From contig MGZK01000027.1 in the NCBI GenBank assembly GCA_001802125.1, positions 1 to 38,406 of the forward strand: DNA of 38,406 nt. Reading direction: 5' to 3'. Both the position numbers and the translations under genes were made by a program. A model generated the notes under the pieces. The model saw only the letters and a program-made list of their open reading frames with translations. It ran no database searches and had not been told where the DNA came from. This DNA is from Geobacteraceae bacterium GWC2_55_20. GTDB lineage: Bacteria; Desulfobacterota; Desulfuromonadia; Geobacterales; Pseudopelobacteraceae. Below, piece by piece: positions 23,731-31,279 of this stretch. The first letter of the stretch is position 1; each line of letters starts with the position of its first letter.

Positions 23731-25377
23731 ATGAACAAAACCACCTACGTAATCGGCCACCGAAATCCCGACACCGATTCGATCGCATCGGCGATCGGCT
23801 ATGCCGCTCTGAAACAGAAGCTAGGCGATCCGGACGTGATTGCAGCTATGGCCGGCGCACCCAATCCTCAGACCCTCTATATCCTAGATCGCCTCGGAAT
23901 ACCGGAGCCACTGTTTCTGGCCGATGTCCATCCCAAGGTTCGCGACATAATCAATGCGCGAGCCATCACGATCGGCCAGCGGGCCTCGGCCTACGAAGCG
24001 CTGGAGTTGTTCAACAAGAGCGGCGTGCGGGTTCTGCCGGTGATATGTGATGATCAGAAACCGTGCGGCGCGCTTTCACTGCGGCGGCTATCCGAAAGCT
24101 ACATGCTTCCCTGCCAGGAAAAACTGCGGCAGGTGATGACCAGTCTGCCGAGCCTGGCCAGGACCCTGTCGGGCCGGTTCGAGACCGGTGGGGACGGCAA
24201 TGATCCGGTTACGCTGAAACTCTTTATCGGCGCCATGCTGGAGGAGTCCTTTACCAGCCGGATCGAGGGGCACGACCCGCGCGAACTGTTGATCATGACC
24301 GGTAACCGCCGTACCATCCAGCAGGCGGCAATCGAGCGGGGTGTGCGGGTGCTGGTGGTGACCGGCGGGCACCCCCTGGAAGCGGGACTGAATGAACTGG
24401 CGCTAGAGAAAGGTGTCAACGTGCTGTTGACACCGCATGACACCGCCACCGCCGCCTGGCTGGCGCGACTTTCCACGCCGGTTTCGTTTCTGGCGGAGTG
24501 TACGTTTTCAACGATCGGGGTCGGCGAGTCACTGGCCGCCCTGCGCCAGAAGCTGATGGCATCCAGTGAACCGGCGATACTGGCTCTGGAGGAGGATGGC
24601 ACACTGGCCGGTGTCGCAACCAAATCCTCGTTGCTTTCGCCGATTCCCTACAGCCTGATACTGGTGGACCACAACGAACTGGGGCAGGCTGTTCCGGGTG
24701 CGGAACAGGTCGAAATCAGCGAGGTCATCGACCACCACAAGCTTGGCAACAGCCACTCAAATCTGCCGATCGCATTCACCACCTCGCCGGTCGGCAGCAC
24801 CTGTACCCTGGTGACGTGGCGCTACCGTGATTGCAGCGTCGAGCCGGACCCGACAATTGCGGCGCTGCTTCTGGCTGGGATCCTGTCCGATACGGTCATC
24901 CTGAAGTCGCCCACCACCACCGAAAGTGACCGCCGGGCGGTTGCCTGGCTGGAACAACTGGCAGGAGTCATCGCAACCGATTTCGGACGCGATATTTTTG
25001 CCGCCTGCAGTTCTCTGAAAAACTACGGCACGGTTGAGCGGGTCGTGGCGGCAGATTTCAAACTTTTCAAGCAGGAATCACATACAATCGGCGTTGGACA
25101 GGTGGAGGTGGTCGGCTTCGACGAATTTTACGGCATGAAAGACGATCTGCTATCGGCCCTGGCGGAGGTAAAACGGCGCGACAATCTCTTCATCGCCGGC
25201 CTGATGGTAACGGATATCACGACCGAAACCACGCTGTTCCTGGTGGAGGGGCATACCCGCATCGCTCATGTGATGGAATATCCGCAGCTTGAGCCGCACC
25301 TGTATGAACTTAAGAACGTGATGTCGCGCAAGAAGCAGATGGTGCCACACCTGTTGAAAGTCCTGGCCAGGGTCTGA
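23731..25377 (+). CDS. ppaC: Mn-dependent inorganic pyrophosphatase, family II, CBS-DRTGG type
   Basis: Hydrolyses PPi to phosphate. Family II enzymes use Mn2+ or Co2+ and belong to the DHH superfamily. The 548 residues show: the N-terminal DHH part with GHRNPDTDS (H10, D14, D16); a CBS domain around INARAITIGQRASAYEALEL; a DRTGG domain (MTGNRRTIQQAAIERGVR to LLTPHDTATAAW); a second CBS (FSTIGVGESLAAL); then VDHNELGQ and VIDHHKLGN (the DHH motif), and a DHHA2 C-terminal domain ending with the substrate-binding RKKQMVPHL. The regulatory insert confers control by adenine nucleotides, with AMP/ADP inhibition in studied relatives. The ATG at 23731 is chosen because the family begins just before IGHRNPD; no strong ribosome site exists there, and an in-frame ATG at 23713 is the alternative. 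Confidence 0.94.
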   Translation: MNKTTYVIGHRNPDTDSIASAIGYAALKQKLGDPDVIAAMAGAPNPQTLYILDRLGIPEPLFLADVHPKVRDIINARAITIGQRASAYEALELFNKSGVRVLPVICDDQKPCGALSLRRLSESYMLPCQEKLRQVMTSLPSLARTLSGRFETGGDGNDPVTLKLFIGAMLEESFTSRIEGHDPRELLIMTGNRRTIQQAAIERGVRVLVVTGGHPLEAGLNELALEKGVNVLLTPHDTATAAWLARLSTPVSFLAECTFSTIGVGESLAALRQKLMASSEPAILALEEDGTLAGVATKSSLLSPIPYSLILVDHNELGQAVPGAEQVEISEVIDHHKLGNSHSNLPIAFTTSPVGSTCTLVTWRYRDCSVEPDPTIAALLLAGILSDTVILKSPTTTESDRRAVAWLEQLAGVIATDFGRDIFAACSSLKNYGTVERVVAADFKLFKQESHTIGVGQVEVVGFDEFYGMKDDLLSALAEVKRRDNLFIAGLMVTDITTETTLFLVEGHTRIAHVMEYPQLEPHLYELKNVMSRKKQMVPHLLKVLARV

Positions 25378-25492
25378 AAAATGCCGGACATGGGGAATAT
25401 TATATAACCTGCTGATTACTTTGCATTCCAGATGTTAATGTGCTAAACGATCAAGATTCTCGAAATGTCAAACGGCGTGGGACAGGTGCAGG

Positions 25493-26788
25493 ATGCCGCT
25501 TAAAACAGTTCAAAATATGCTTTCCAGATACAGGCTTGGGGACGAGACCGGCCACAGGCAGGATACGCCGCGTCATGAGCAGGCGGAATCTGTTGCGCAG
25601 AAACAGTGCCTGGCGGAACTGCATCTCTATTTGAACCGGCTTGATCCCGCCGAAATTGCATCGATTCTGGACGAGTTGCCCCCCGAGGATCTGTTTTTGG
25701 CGTGGGGACAGATCGACGACAGCCACGCCGACGACATTCTGGACGAAGTCAGCGATGCCACTCGCGACACGCTGGCTACCCGCAGCAGCTACCTGGGCGC
25801 CGCATGCGTCGTGAACGCCTTTGAGCTGTCGAATGGCCGCTTGAGCCAGACCACGATCGAATCGGTCGAGGACCTGGAAGGAATCAAGCCGATCTGGGTC
25901 GATCTGGTGGGTACGACAAAAGCCGACCGACGTAAGATCGGTCAATTTTTTGGACTGGAATTGCCCGATCCGGAGGATCTGACCGACATCGAAACCAGCG
26001 CCCGTTTCTATGTGGAGGAAAACGGCGAGATTCACCTGCACTCCGACTTCCTGCTCGATCGCGAGGGGAGTTCCCGCAACGTGGCGGTGGCCTTCATCCT
26101 CTACCGTGACATCCTCTTTTCTGTACGCGAAGAAGAACTGCCGGTTTTCCGTCTGCAGCGTCTGCGCGCCAGGATACAGGCCGGTTCCGTCTCCGACGGC
26201 ATGGACATGCTGCTGGACCTCTATGCCGCCGATGCCGAGTATTCGGCCGACTCTCTGGAGGAAATCTACACCGCGCTGGGCGAAGTCGGCAAGAAGGTGC
26301 TCAGTGAAAAAATGACCGACGAAGAGGCGGCCCAGACCCTGGCCGACATTGCCGAGGAGGAGGACCTGAACGGCCGCGTTCGTCGCAATGTACTGGATAC
26401 CCGTCGCGCCCTGACCTTCCTGATCCGCAGAAAACTGCTCTCAGTGCCGCAGCTGGAAGATTCGCAGCAGATTCTGCGCGACATCGAATCTCTGGACGGC
26501 CACACCTCTTTCCTGTTCGACAAGATCAACTTCCTGATGGATGCCACGGTCGGTTTCATCAACATCAACCAGAACCGTGTCATCTACCGTCTGACCATTC
26601 TCAGCGTGATCTTCATGCCTCTCAACGTGATTGCCGGCATCGGCGGCATGTCCGAGTTTTCGATGATGACCAGGAATATCCCCTGGCCTCTTTCGTACGC
26701 CATATTTACGGTCGGAATGTTCATCGTCGCCTGGATCACCTATGTGATTCTCAAGTTCTACGAGAACCGCCATAAACCGCGAAAATGA
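25493..26788 (+). CDS. CorA-family divalent-cation transporter with MgtE_N-like N-terminal extension and GMS signature
   Basis: A 431-residue CorA-like protein. Residues about 43-95 (LHLYLNRLDPAEIASILDEL and onward to SDATRDTLATR) resemble the helical MgtE_N domain of another Mg2+ channel family, an unusual head for a CorA. The CorA cytoplasmic domain follows (about 130-360, with SDFLLDREGSSRNVAV and a long helix ending NFLMDATVGFININQNRV). Two C-terminal membrane segments are separated by the loop IAGIGGMSEFSMM. The strictly conserved GMN selectivity signature is GMS (385-387), and the following MPEL is also changed. Cation specificity is therefore uncertain; Mg2+, Co2+, Zn2+ or Mn2+ are possible. 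The C-terminus ends KFYENRHKPRK, as in the family. No strong ribosome site is present; GCAGG lies just before ATG at 25493. Confidence 0.88.
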   Translation: MPLKTVQNMLSRYRLGDETGHRQDTPRHEQAESVAQKQCLAELHLYLNRLDPAEIASILDELPPEDLFLAWGQIDDSHADDILDEVSDATRDTLATRSSYLGAACVVNAFELSNGRLSQTTIESVEDLEGIKPIWVDLVGTTKADRRKIGQFFGLELPDPEDLTDIETSARFYVEENGEIHLHSDFLLDREGSSRNVAVAFILYRDILFSVREEELPVFRLQRLRARIQAGSVSDGMDMLLDLYAADAEYSADSLEEIYTALGEVGKKVLSEKMTDEEAAQTLADIAEEEDLNGRVRRNVLDTRRALTFLIRRKLLSVPQLEDSQQILRDIESLDGHTSFLFDKINFLMDATVGFININQNRVIYRLTILSVIFMPLNVIAGIGGMSEFSMMTRNIPWPLSYAIFTVGMFIVAWITYVILKFYENRHKPRK

Positions 26789-26913
26789 TGGTCATGGCAC
26801 CGATTTTGCCTGGTCCGGACGGATTTGTTTCCAACTGATAAAATCACTTTGTAGAAAGCATTTGAATTGCTGAGACCTAGAAAACTCCAAGGAAGTCAAT
26901 AAAGTTATTGCGG

Positions 26914-26938
26914 GAGCGACAGCGATGTCGCTCTTTTT
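26914..26938 (+). terminator. Intrinsic terminator
   Basis: GAGCGACA-GCGA-TGTCGCTC is a perfect 8-bp stem with a tetraloop followed by five T. It lies about 125 bp after the corA-like stop and 65 bp before the small gene at 27003, separating the two. Confidence 0.9.
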
Positions 26939-27002
26939 GTTTGTGTGGCATTTAATTCGGTGTTTTGGTATAACTTTTGTCGATTTTAAGGGAGCTACAC
27001 AC

Positions 27003-27167
27003 ATGACATCAGCAATCAAAGACAACCGCTCAACCCCCTCCCGTCAAGGGAGGGGGAGCGAAACCCAAACCGACATTCCAGCCCTGGAAGCCGAAATCGA
27101 TCGCCTCGTCTACGCCCTTTGCGCCCTGACGGATGAGGGAATTTCTGTGGTGGAGGATAAGAAATGA
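27003..27167 (+). pseudogene. Remnant: C-terminus of a restriction/methylase-type protein
   Basis: A 54-residue reading frame. Residues about 25-54 (IPALEAEIDRLVYALCALTD and GISVVEDKK) match the conserved end of large Type IIG/Eco57I- or BREX-like DNA methyltransferases, which often finish with EIDRLVYALYGLT-EEI-VVE. The catalytic parts are missing. The first part encodes a REP-like hairpin (CCCCCTCCC/GGGAGGGGG) in frame, so this may be a fossil fused to a repeat. It may also be a translated leader: its stop overlaps the start of the DUF1016 gene (ATGA), so reading it could couple translation to that gene. An ATG at 27003 lies after AAGGGAG. Confidence 0.6.
27034..27056. repeat. REP-like hairpin CCCCCTCCC-GTCAA-GGGAGGGGG
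   Basis: Perfect 9-bp arms with a 5-nt loop, located inside the reading frame of the methylase-tail remnant. It resembles the hairpin at 13682-13701. Confidence 0.6.
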
Positions 27168-28201
27168 AAAGTATCCTGCCTGCGGAATACTCAACCTTTC
27201 TTCTGGAACTAAAGGAACGGATTCACAAGGCACAGTACGCCGCTCTGAAGGCGGTCAACAAGGAGCTGATTGCCCTATACTGGGACATCGGCAAATCCAT
27301 TGTCAGCAGACAGGATCAGCTTGGCTGGGGAAAAGCCGTTGTAGAAACGGTTGCCAGGGATTTACAGAACGAATTTCCGGGAATGCAGGGTTTTTCCGCC
27401 CGAAACCTCTGGAATATGCGGAACCTTTATCTGGCATACAGGGACAATCAAAAACTGCAACCATTGGCTGCAGAAATCAGCTGGACGAAAAATGTCATCA
27501 TAATGGAACGCTGTAAGGACGAACTGCAACGAGAATTCTATATCAAGGTGACAAAGAAATTCGGCTGGACCAAAGATGTTCTCATCAACCAGATTGAGGC
27601 CGGAGCCTTTGAACGGTTTATGGCGAATCAAACCAACTTTGACAAAGCAGTGCCGGGAAAATATCGCCATCAGGCAAAACTGGCGGTTAAAGATGAATAC
27701 ACCTTCGACTTTCTGGAGATGGCCGAAGAACACTCGGAAAAGGAGCTTGAACGAGCACTGGTGGATAATGTCCGAAAATTCCTGGTCGAGATGGGCGGCT
27801 ACTTTACCTTTGTCGGCAATCAGTATCGGCTGGAAATTGACGGATCAGAGTTTTTCATAGACCTGTTGCTGTATCACAGGCAGTTACGCTGCCTTGTGGC
27901 GATCGAACTGAAAATCGGAGCGTTCAAGCCGGAATATGCAGGCAAGATGCAGTTTTATCTTTCAGCACTCAACGACACAGTTCGTTTGCCTGATGAAGAA
28001 CCTTCTATCGGCATAATACTTTGTAAGGAGAAAAGCAGGACATTTGTCGAATACGCCTTGCGGGACAGCAAAAAACCGATCGGCGTTTCGACGTATAAGC
28101 TGTCAAACAAGTTACCGAGAGAGTTGAAAAAATATTTTCCGTCCACGGAAGAGATGAGCAAACGGCTGGAGGGGCTTTCTGGTAACCAGGAAGATACCTG
28201 A
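27164..28201 (+). CDS. DUF1016/YhcG family PDDEXK nuclease protein
   Basis: A 345-residue YhcG-type protein. The N-terminal DUF1016_N domain (about 1-150) contains NKELIALYWDIGKSIVSRQ, the GFSARNLWNMRNLY segment and ISWTKNVIIMERCKD. The C-terminal domain (about 170-330) is a PD-(D/E)XK nuclease with FVGNQYRLEIDGSEFFIDLL, then LRCLVAIELKIGAFKPEYAG, so D-(E)xK residues are present (E..D..ELK). YhcG-type proteins are often encoded with restriction-modification systems and are candidate defense nucleases; a Holliday-junction-like role has been suggested. Here the upstream neighbour is only the tail of a methylase-like protein, overlapping by four bases. The flanking REP-like hairpins and the absence of a complete partner suggest a remnant of a larger island. 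The reading frame itself is intact. Confidence 0.9.
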   Translation: MKSILPAEYSTFLLELKERIHKAQYAALKAVNKELIALYWDIGKSIVSRQDQLGWGKAVVETVARDLQNEFPGMQGFSARNLWNMRNLYLAYRDNQKLQPLAAEISWTKNVIIMERCKDELQREFYIKVTKKFGWTKDVLINQIEAGAFERFMANQTNFDKAVPGKYRHQAKLAVKDEYTFDFLEMAEEHSEKELERALVDNVRKFLVEMGGYFTFVGNQYRLEIDGSEFFIDLLLYHRQLRCLVAIELKIGAFKPEYAGKMQFYLSALNDTVRLPDEEPSIGIILCKEKSRTFVEYALRDSKKPIGVSTYKLSNKLPRELKKYFPSTEEMSKRLEGLSGNQEDT

Positions 28202-28214
28202 TGCAGAAACAGCT

Positions 28215-28237
28215 GAAGCCGCTTTGAGGGCGGCTTC
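28215..28237 (+). terminator. Possible terminator hairpin after DUF1016 gene
   Basis: GAAGCCGC-TTTGAGG-GCGGCTTC forms a perfect 8-bp stem 13 bp after the stop codon. Only scattered T follow (GTTACTACTTC), so it is a weak intrinsic terminator at best. Confidence 0.5.
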
Positions 28238-28273
28238 GTTACTACTTCTACGCATGGTGGAAAAGCTGAAATG

Positions 28274-28297
28274 ATGCCCCCGCCGTAACGGGGGCAT
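28274..28297. repeat. REP-like hairpin ATGCCCCCG-CCGTAA-CGGGGGCAT
   Basis: Perfect 9-bp arms, 6-nt loop, followed by ATCT as is the hairpin at 2627-2648. It lies between the convergent DUF1016 gene and the feo operon, and might also terminate the minus-strand operon. Confidence 0.55.
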
Positions 28298-28385
28298 ATC
28301 TCCTTCCGCACTTGGCGGATGAGGAAATCGTCATGGTGAAGGGCAATAGCGTGCTGCGGGAAGAATACTCAGCCCCGGATTCAGA

Positions 28386-28514
28386 TCATTTTTTATCGCA
28401 AAAGCCACTCTCGCATCCCCGGCAATGCCCCTTCTTTTTCCAGAGCGAATGGTAGAGCAGCCAGAAGGCTCCCGCCAGTATCAGCGTTGCCAGAATGCCA
28501 TCGAAGACTCCCAT
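28386..28514 (-). CDS. FeoB-associated Cys-rich membrane protein
   Basis: A 42-residue gene read on the minus strand. The protein starts MGVFDGILATLILAGAFWLL, a single membrane segment, followed by a basic stretch (WKKKG) and a cysteine cluster C31-x2-C34-x4-C39 ending FCDKK. This is the layout of the small FeoB-associated Cys-rich proteins (Pfam 12669 as recalled), which accompany feoAB and may take the place of FeoC as Fe-S or Fe2+ partner. The ATG lies one base after the feoB stop (TAACATG) and has GGGAGGG before it, overlapping the end of feoB. It is the last gene of the iron operon. Confidence 0.88.
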   Translation of the reverse strand: MGVFDGILATLILAGAFWLLYHSLWKKKGHCRGCESGFCDKK

Positions 28515-28515
28515 G

Positions 28516-30750
28516 TTACCCTCCCAGTCCCAGGAGGTTTCCCCCCTGGTAGATGATCATTGCCACTGTCCAGGCCAGTATGGTCTGGTAGGCGAATCCG
28601 ACTCCAACCCATTTCCAGGTACCGAACTCCTGATGCATGGCGGCCAGCACGATCATGCAGGGCATGTAAAGCAGTACGAAGGCCATGAAGGCAACGGATG
28701 AAAGCGGCGTGAAACCGGCCATGATGGCCTGCTTGAGTGCGGATTGATCCTCCTCTTTTTCCGCTTCTGCGGGCATGAACAGTAGTGTGCTGACCGCCGT
28801 TTTAACTGCCGCCCCGAATGAAACCACGATCTCCCGCAAGTCTTCGCCCAGGGTCGGGACTTCCTTATTTTCTCCATCCTTGTGCTTGGGACTGTAGATC
28901 TCACCCATCGTGCCGACCACGATTTCCTTGGCGATCACTCCGGTGATCAGCGCCGAGGCAGCTTCCCAAGTGCCGAACCCCAGCGGCGTCAGGGCCGGAG
29001 CCATAACCTGTCCGGCCTGTCCCAGGTAGGAATCTTTTTTGTGTTCCACCCCCCAGGGGAGGTTGAGCATGAACCAGACCAGGATCGAGACCGCAAAAAT
29101 GTAGGTGCCGGCCTTGAACAGGAAGTGCTTGCCCTTCTCCCAGGTGTGCAGGCAGAGACTGGTGAAGGAAGGCATCCGGTAGGGGGGCAGCTCCATGATG
29201 AACATGGGCGCGTCGCCCCGGAACAGAGTTTTTTTGAATACATAGCCCATCACAATCGCCAGCAGGATGCCCAGGATGTACAGCGACCAGATGACGGTGG
29301 CGGAGTTGTCCGGGAAAAAGGCGCCAATAAAGAGCACATAGACCGGCAGGCGCGCTCCGCAGGACATGAGCGGGATCAGCAGCGCGGTCAGGATCTTGTC
29401 CCTGGGATTTTCCAGGGTGCGGGTGGCGTAGATGCCGGGCACGTTGCAGCCGAAACCCAGCAGCATCGGGATGAAGGACTTGCCGTGCAGGCCGATGGCA
29501 TGCATGGCCCGGTCCATCACGAAAGCCGCCCGGGCCATGTAGCCGCTCCCTTCCAGGAAGGTGATGAAGAACATCATGGCGAAGATGACCGGTACGAAGA
29601 CCAGCACGAAGCCGACCCCGGCGATGATTCCATCGTTGACCAGCGAAACGGTCCAGTCCGGTGCGCCGACCCCTCCCAGCAGGGCCGCTGCCCAGCGCTT
29701 GAAGGGGCCTTCAATCATGGTTCCGATCCATTCGCCGAAGGGAGCCGACAGGTCGAAGGTCAGCTTGAACAGCAGCCACATGGCGGCCATGAAGACCGGG
29801 ATGCCGAGAAAACGGTTCAGCACGATCCGGTCGATCTTCTCGGTCAGTTCGGTGTTGCGCTGTTGCGGTTTATGCTGTACCTCACGGCAGAGTCCGCTGG
29901 CCTGGGCGTAGCGCGCATCAGCCAGAACCCCCTCGATGTCGTCGCCATGGGCCCGTTTCAGATGGTGCAGCGCTTCGTTCAGCAGTGTATTGTCCAAGCA
30001 GCCGATCTCGTCGTGCAGATGGCCGTCGCCCTCCATCAGCTTCAGCAGCAGCCAGCGCTGCGGATATCTCTCCAGCAGGGCCGGATAGTTTTTCTGCAAC
30101 GCCTCCGTCATGAAACCAGCGGCGGTTTCGATATTCTCGCCATAATTCAGCCGGCGCGGTGCATGGCGGCTCAGGTTGCCGGCCGTCGCCAGCACGCTTT
30201 TCAACAGTTCGTCCAGGCCGCTTTTCCGTGTGGCCGAGGTGGGGACAACCGTGATGCCGAGCATCTTCTCGATCCCCTCCAGGTCGAATTTGTAGCCTTT
30301 GGCCTGAGCCTCGTCATAAATGTTGAGCGCCATCACGATCGGGATGCCCAGCTCCAACAGCTGGACCGTCAGGTACAGGTTGCGCTCCAGATTGGTGGCA
30401 TCCACGACGTTGACGATCAGGTCGGGGCGATCATGGAGCAGGTAGTCGCGAGCGATGATCTCCTCCTGGGAGTAGGGGGAGAGGGAGTAGGTGCCGGGTA
30501 GGTCCACCAGTTTGATCCGGCTTCCGCCAAACTCGAAGAGCGCCTCTTTCTTCTCCACCGTGACCCCGGCCCAGTTGCCGACATGCAGCCGTGTTCCGGC
30601 AATGGCGTTGATCAGGGTCGATTTACCCGCGTTGGGGTTGCCGGCTACCGCCACGGTGATCGTGCGCTTCTCGACCGGGCGGAGCCTGTCTTTGCGCACG
30701 GCGCTGCTCTCCTGTTCCGAGTCGTGTATTTTGTTTGGTTGTGTACTCAT
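28516..30750 (-). CDS. feoB: Ferrous iron transport protein B
   Basis: The main Fe2+ uptake permease of anaerobes, a 744-residue inner-membrane protein with a cytoplasmic G domain. G1 GNPNAGKS (37-44), G3 DLPG (83-86) and G4 NIYD are seen, then a helical GDI-like domain, then the transport core with two Gate motifs; LLGFGCNVPGI and LMSCGARLPVYVLF contain cysteines implicated in iron passage. The N-terminal 28 residues before KRTITVAVAGNP are a hydrophilic extension. I set the start at ATG 30750 because GGAGG lies just upstream and because it overlaps the feoA stop by four bases; a longer reading frame to 30810 would run back into feoA. The gene continues directly into the small Cys-rich protein gene. 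Confidence 0.97.
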   Translation of the reverse strand: MSTQPNKIHDSEQESSAVRKDRLRPVEKRTITVAVAGNPNAGKSTLINAIAGTRLHVGNWAGVTVEKKEALFEFGGSRIKLVDLPGTYSLSPYSQEEIIARDYLLHDRPDLIVNVVDATNLERNLYLTVQLLELGIPIVMALNIYDEAQAKGYKFDLEGIEKMLGITVVPTSATRKSGLDELLKSVLATAGNLSRHAPRRLNYGENIETAAGFMTEALQKNYPALLERYPQRWLLLKLMEGDGHLHDEIGCLDNTLLNEALHHLKRAHGDDIEGVLADARYAQASGLCREVQHKPQQRNTELTEKIDRIVLNRFLGIPVFMAAMWLLFKLTFDLSAPFGEWIGTMIEGPFKRWAAALLGGVGAPDWTVSLVNDGIIAGVGFVLVFVPVIFAMMFFITFLEGSGYMARAAFVMDRAMHAIGLHGKSFIPMLLGFGCNVPGIYATRTLENPRDKILTALLIPLMSCGARLPVYVLFIGAFFPDNSATVIWSLYILGILLAIVMGYVFKKTLFRGDAPMFIMELPPYRMPSFTSLCLHTWEKGKHFLFKAGTYIFAVSILVWFMLNLPWGVEHKKDSYLGQAGQVMAPALTPLGFGTWEAASALITGVIAKEIVVGTMGEIYSPKHKDGENKEVPTLGEDLREIVVSFGAAVKTAVSTLLFMPAEAEKEEDQSALKQAIMAGFTPLSSVAFMAFVLLYMPCMIVLAAMHQEFGTWKWVGVGFAYQTILAWTVAMIIYQGGNLLGLGG

Positions 30751-30974
30751 TCCGCCTCCTCCAGGCTGATTCCCTCGGCCTCTTTCTTGCGCAGCGAGAG
30801 ATTGTAGCATTTGATACTAACCTCGATCGGATCTCCCAGGGGGGCGATCTTCAGCACTTTGACCTCAACCCCTGCCAGAACTCCCATGTCCATTAGTCTG
30901 CGCCGCAAAGGTCCGATGGTTCCTATGGCGGAGATTGTGCCCTTTTCCCCCGGTTTAAGCTGTGCCAGATTCAT
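30747..30974 (-). CDS. feoA: Ferrous iron transport protein A
   Basis: A 75-residue SH3-like FeoA protein, which binds the FeoB G domain and is required for Fe2+ uptake. The family pattern is complete: LAQLKPGEKGTISAI, then LRRRLMDMGVLAGVEVKVL and GDPIEVSIKCYNLSLRKKEA. The start follows GAGGAGA. The gene overlaps the upstream FeoA-like gene by 20 bases and the downstream feoB by four, so the three are translationally coupled. Confidence 0.95.
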   Translation of the reverse strand: MNLAQLKPGEKGTISAIGTIGPLRRRLMDMGVLAGVEVKVLKIAPLGDPIEVSIKCYNLSLRKKEAEGISLEEAE

Positions 30975-31260
30975 CTGTTGTTCTCCTCACCATTATTTTC
31001 ATTGCCATGCGTCGATCTATTGCGATGCGCGCGTCATCCACCAGCAACAGCAGCAGGTTGCCGTCGTTTTTCAGCATCTCGACCCGTTTGCCGGCCCTGA
31101 GTCCCATCTCCTCGGCCCGGGTCGTGCTGTGCTGTTTGCCACCACGGGCGTGCCCGAGTTTGTGTTTGTCGTCGTGACAATCACCACCGCATCCGCCGCA
31201 ATGCCTGACTTCAACGATTTCGCACCTTTCGCCGCAGCTTACCAATCCAAGTGTCATCAT
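30955..31260 (-). CDS. FeoA-domain protein with Cys/His-rich insertion
   Basis: A 101-residue second FeoA-like protein. The FeoA fold is split: LGLVSCGERCEIVEVR at the start, and EEMGLRAGKRVEMLKNDGNL with IAIDRRMAMKIMVRR at the end. Between them lies an insertion of about 25 residues rich in likely metal ligands (HCGGCGGDCHDDKHKLGH). This suggests a metal-sensing or iron-delivery variant rather than the plain FeoA partner, which is encoded next. Two adjacent start codons exist (31260 and 31257); GGGAGA lies upstream of both. The end overlaps the feoA start by 20 bases. The function of the insertion is not known. Confidence 0.88.
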   Translation of the reverse strand: MMTLGLVSCGERCEIVEVRHCGGCGGDCHDDKHKLGHARGGKQHSTTRAEEMGLRAGKRVEMLKNDGNLLLLLVDDARIAIDRRMAMKIMVRRTTDESGTA

Positions 31261-31279
31261 CAGTTCTCCCGTGTTGATT

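Noticed and set aside
28882-30501. A 539-codon plus-strand open frame opposite feoB
   Set aside because: Low-complexity His/Gln/Gly/Asp-rich translation typical of antisense to a GC-rich gene; feoB is unmistakable on the other strand.
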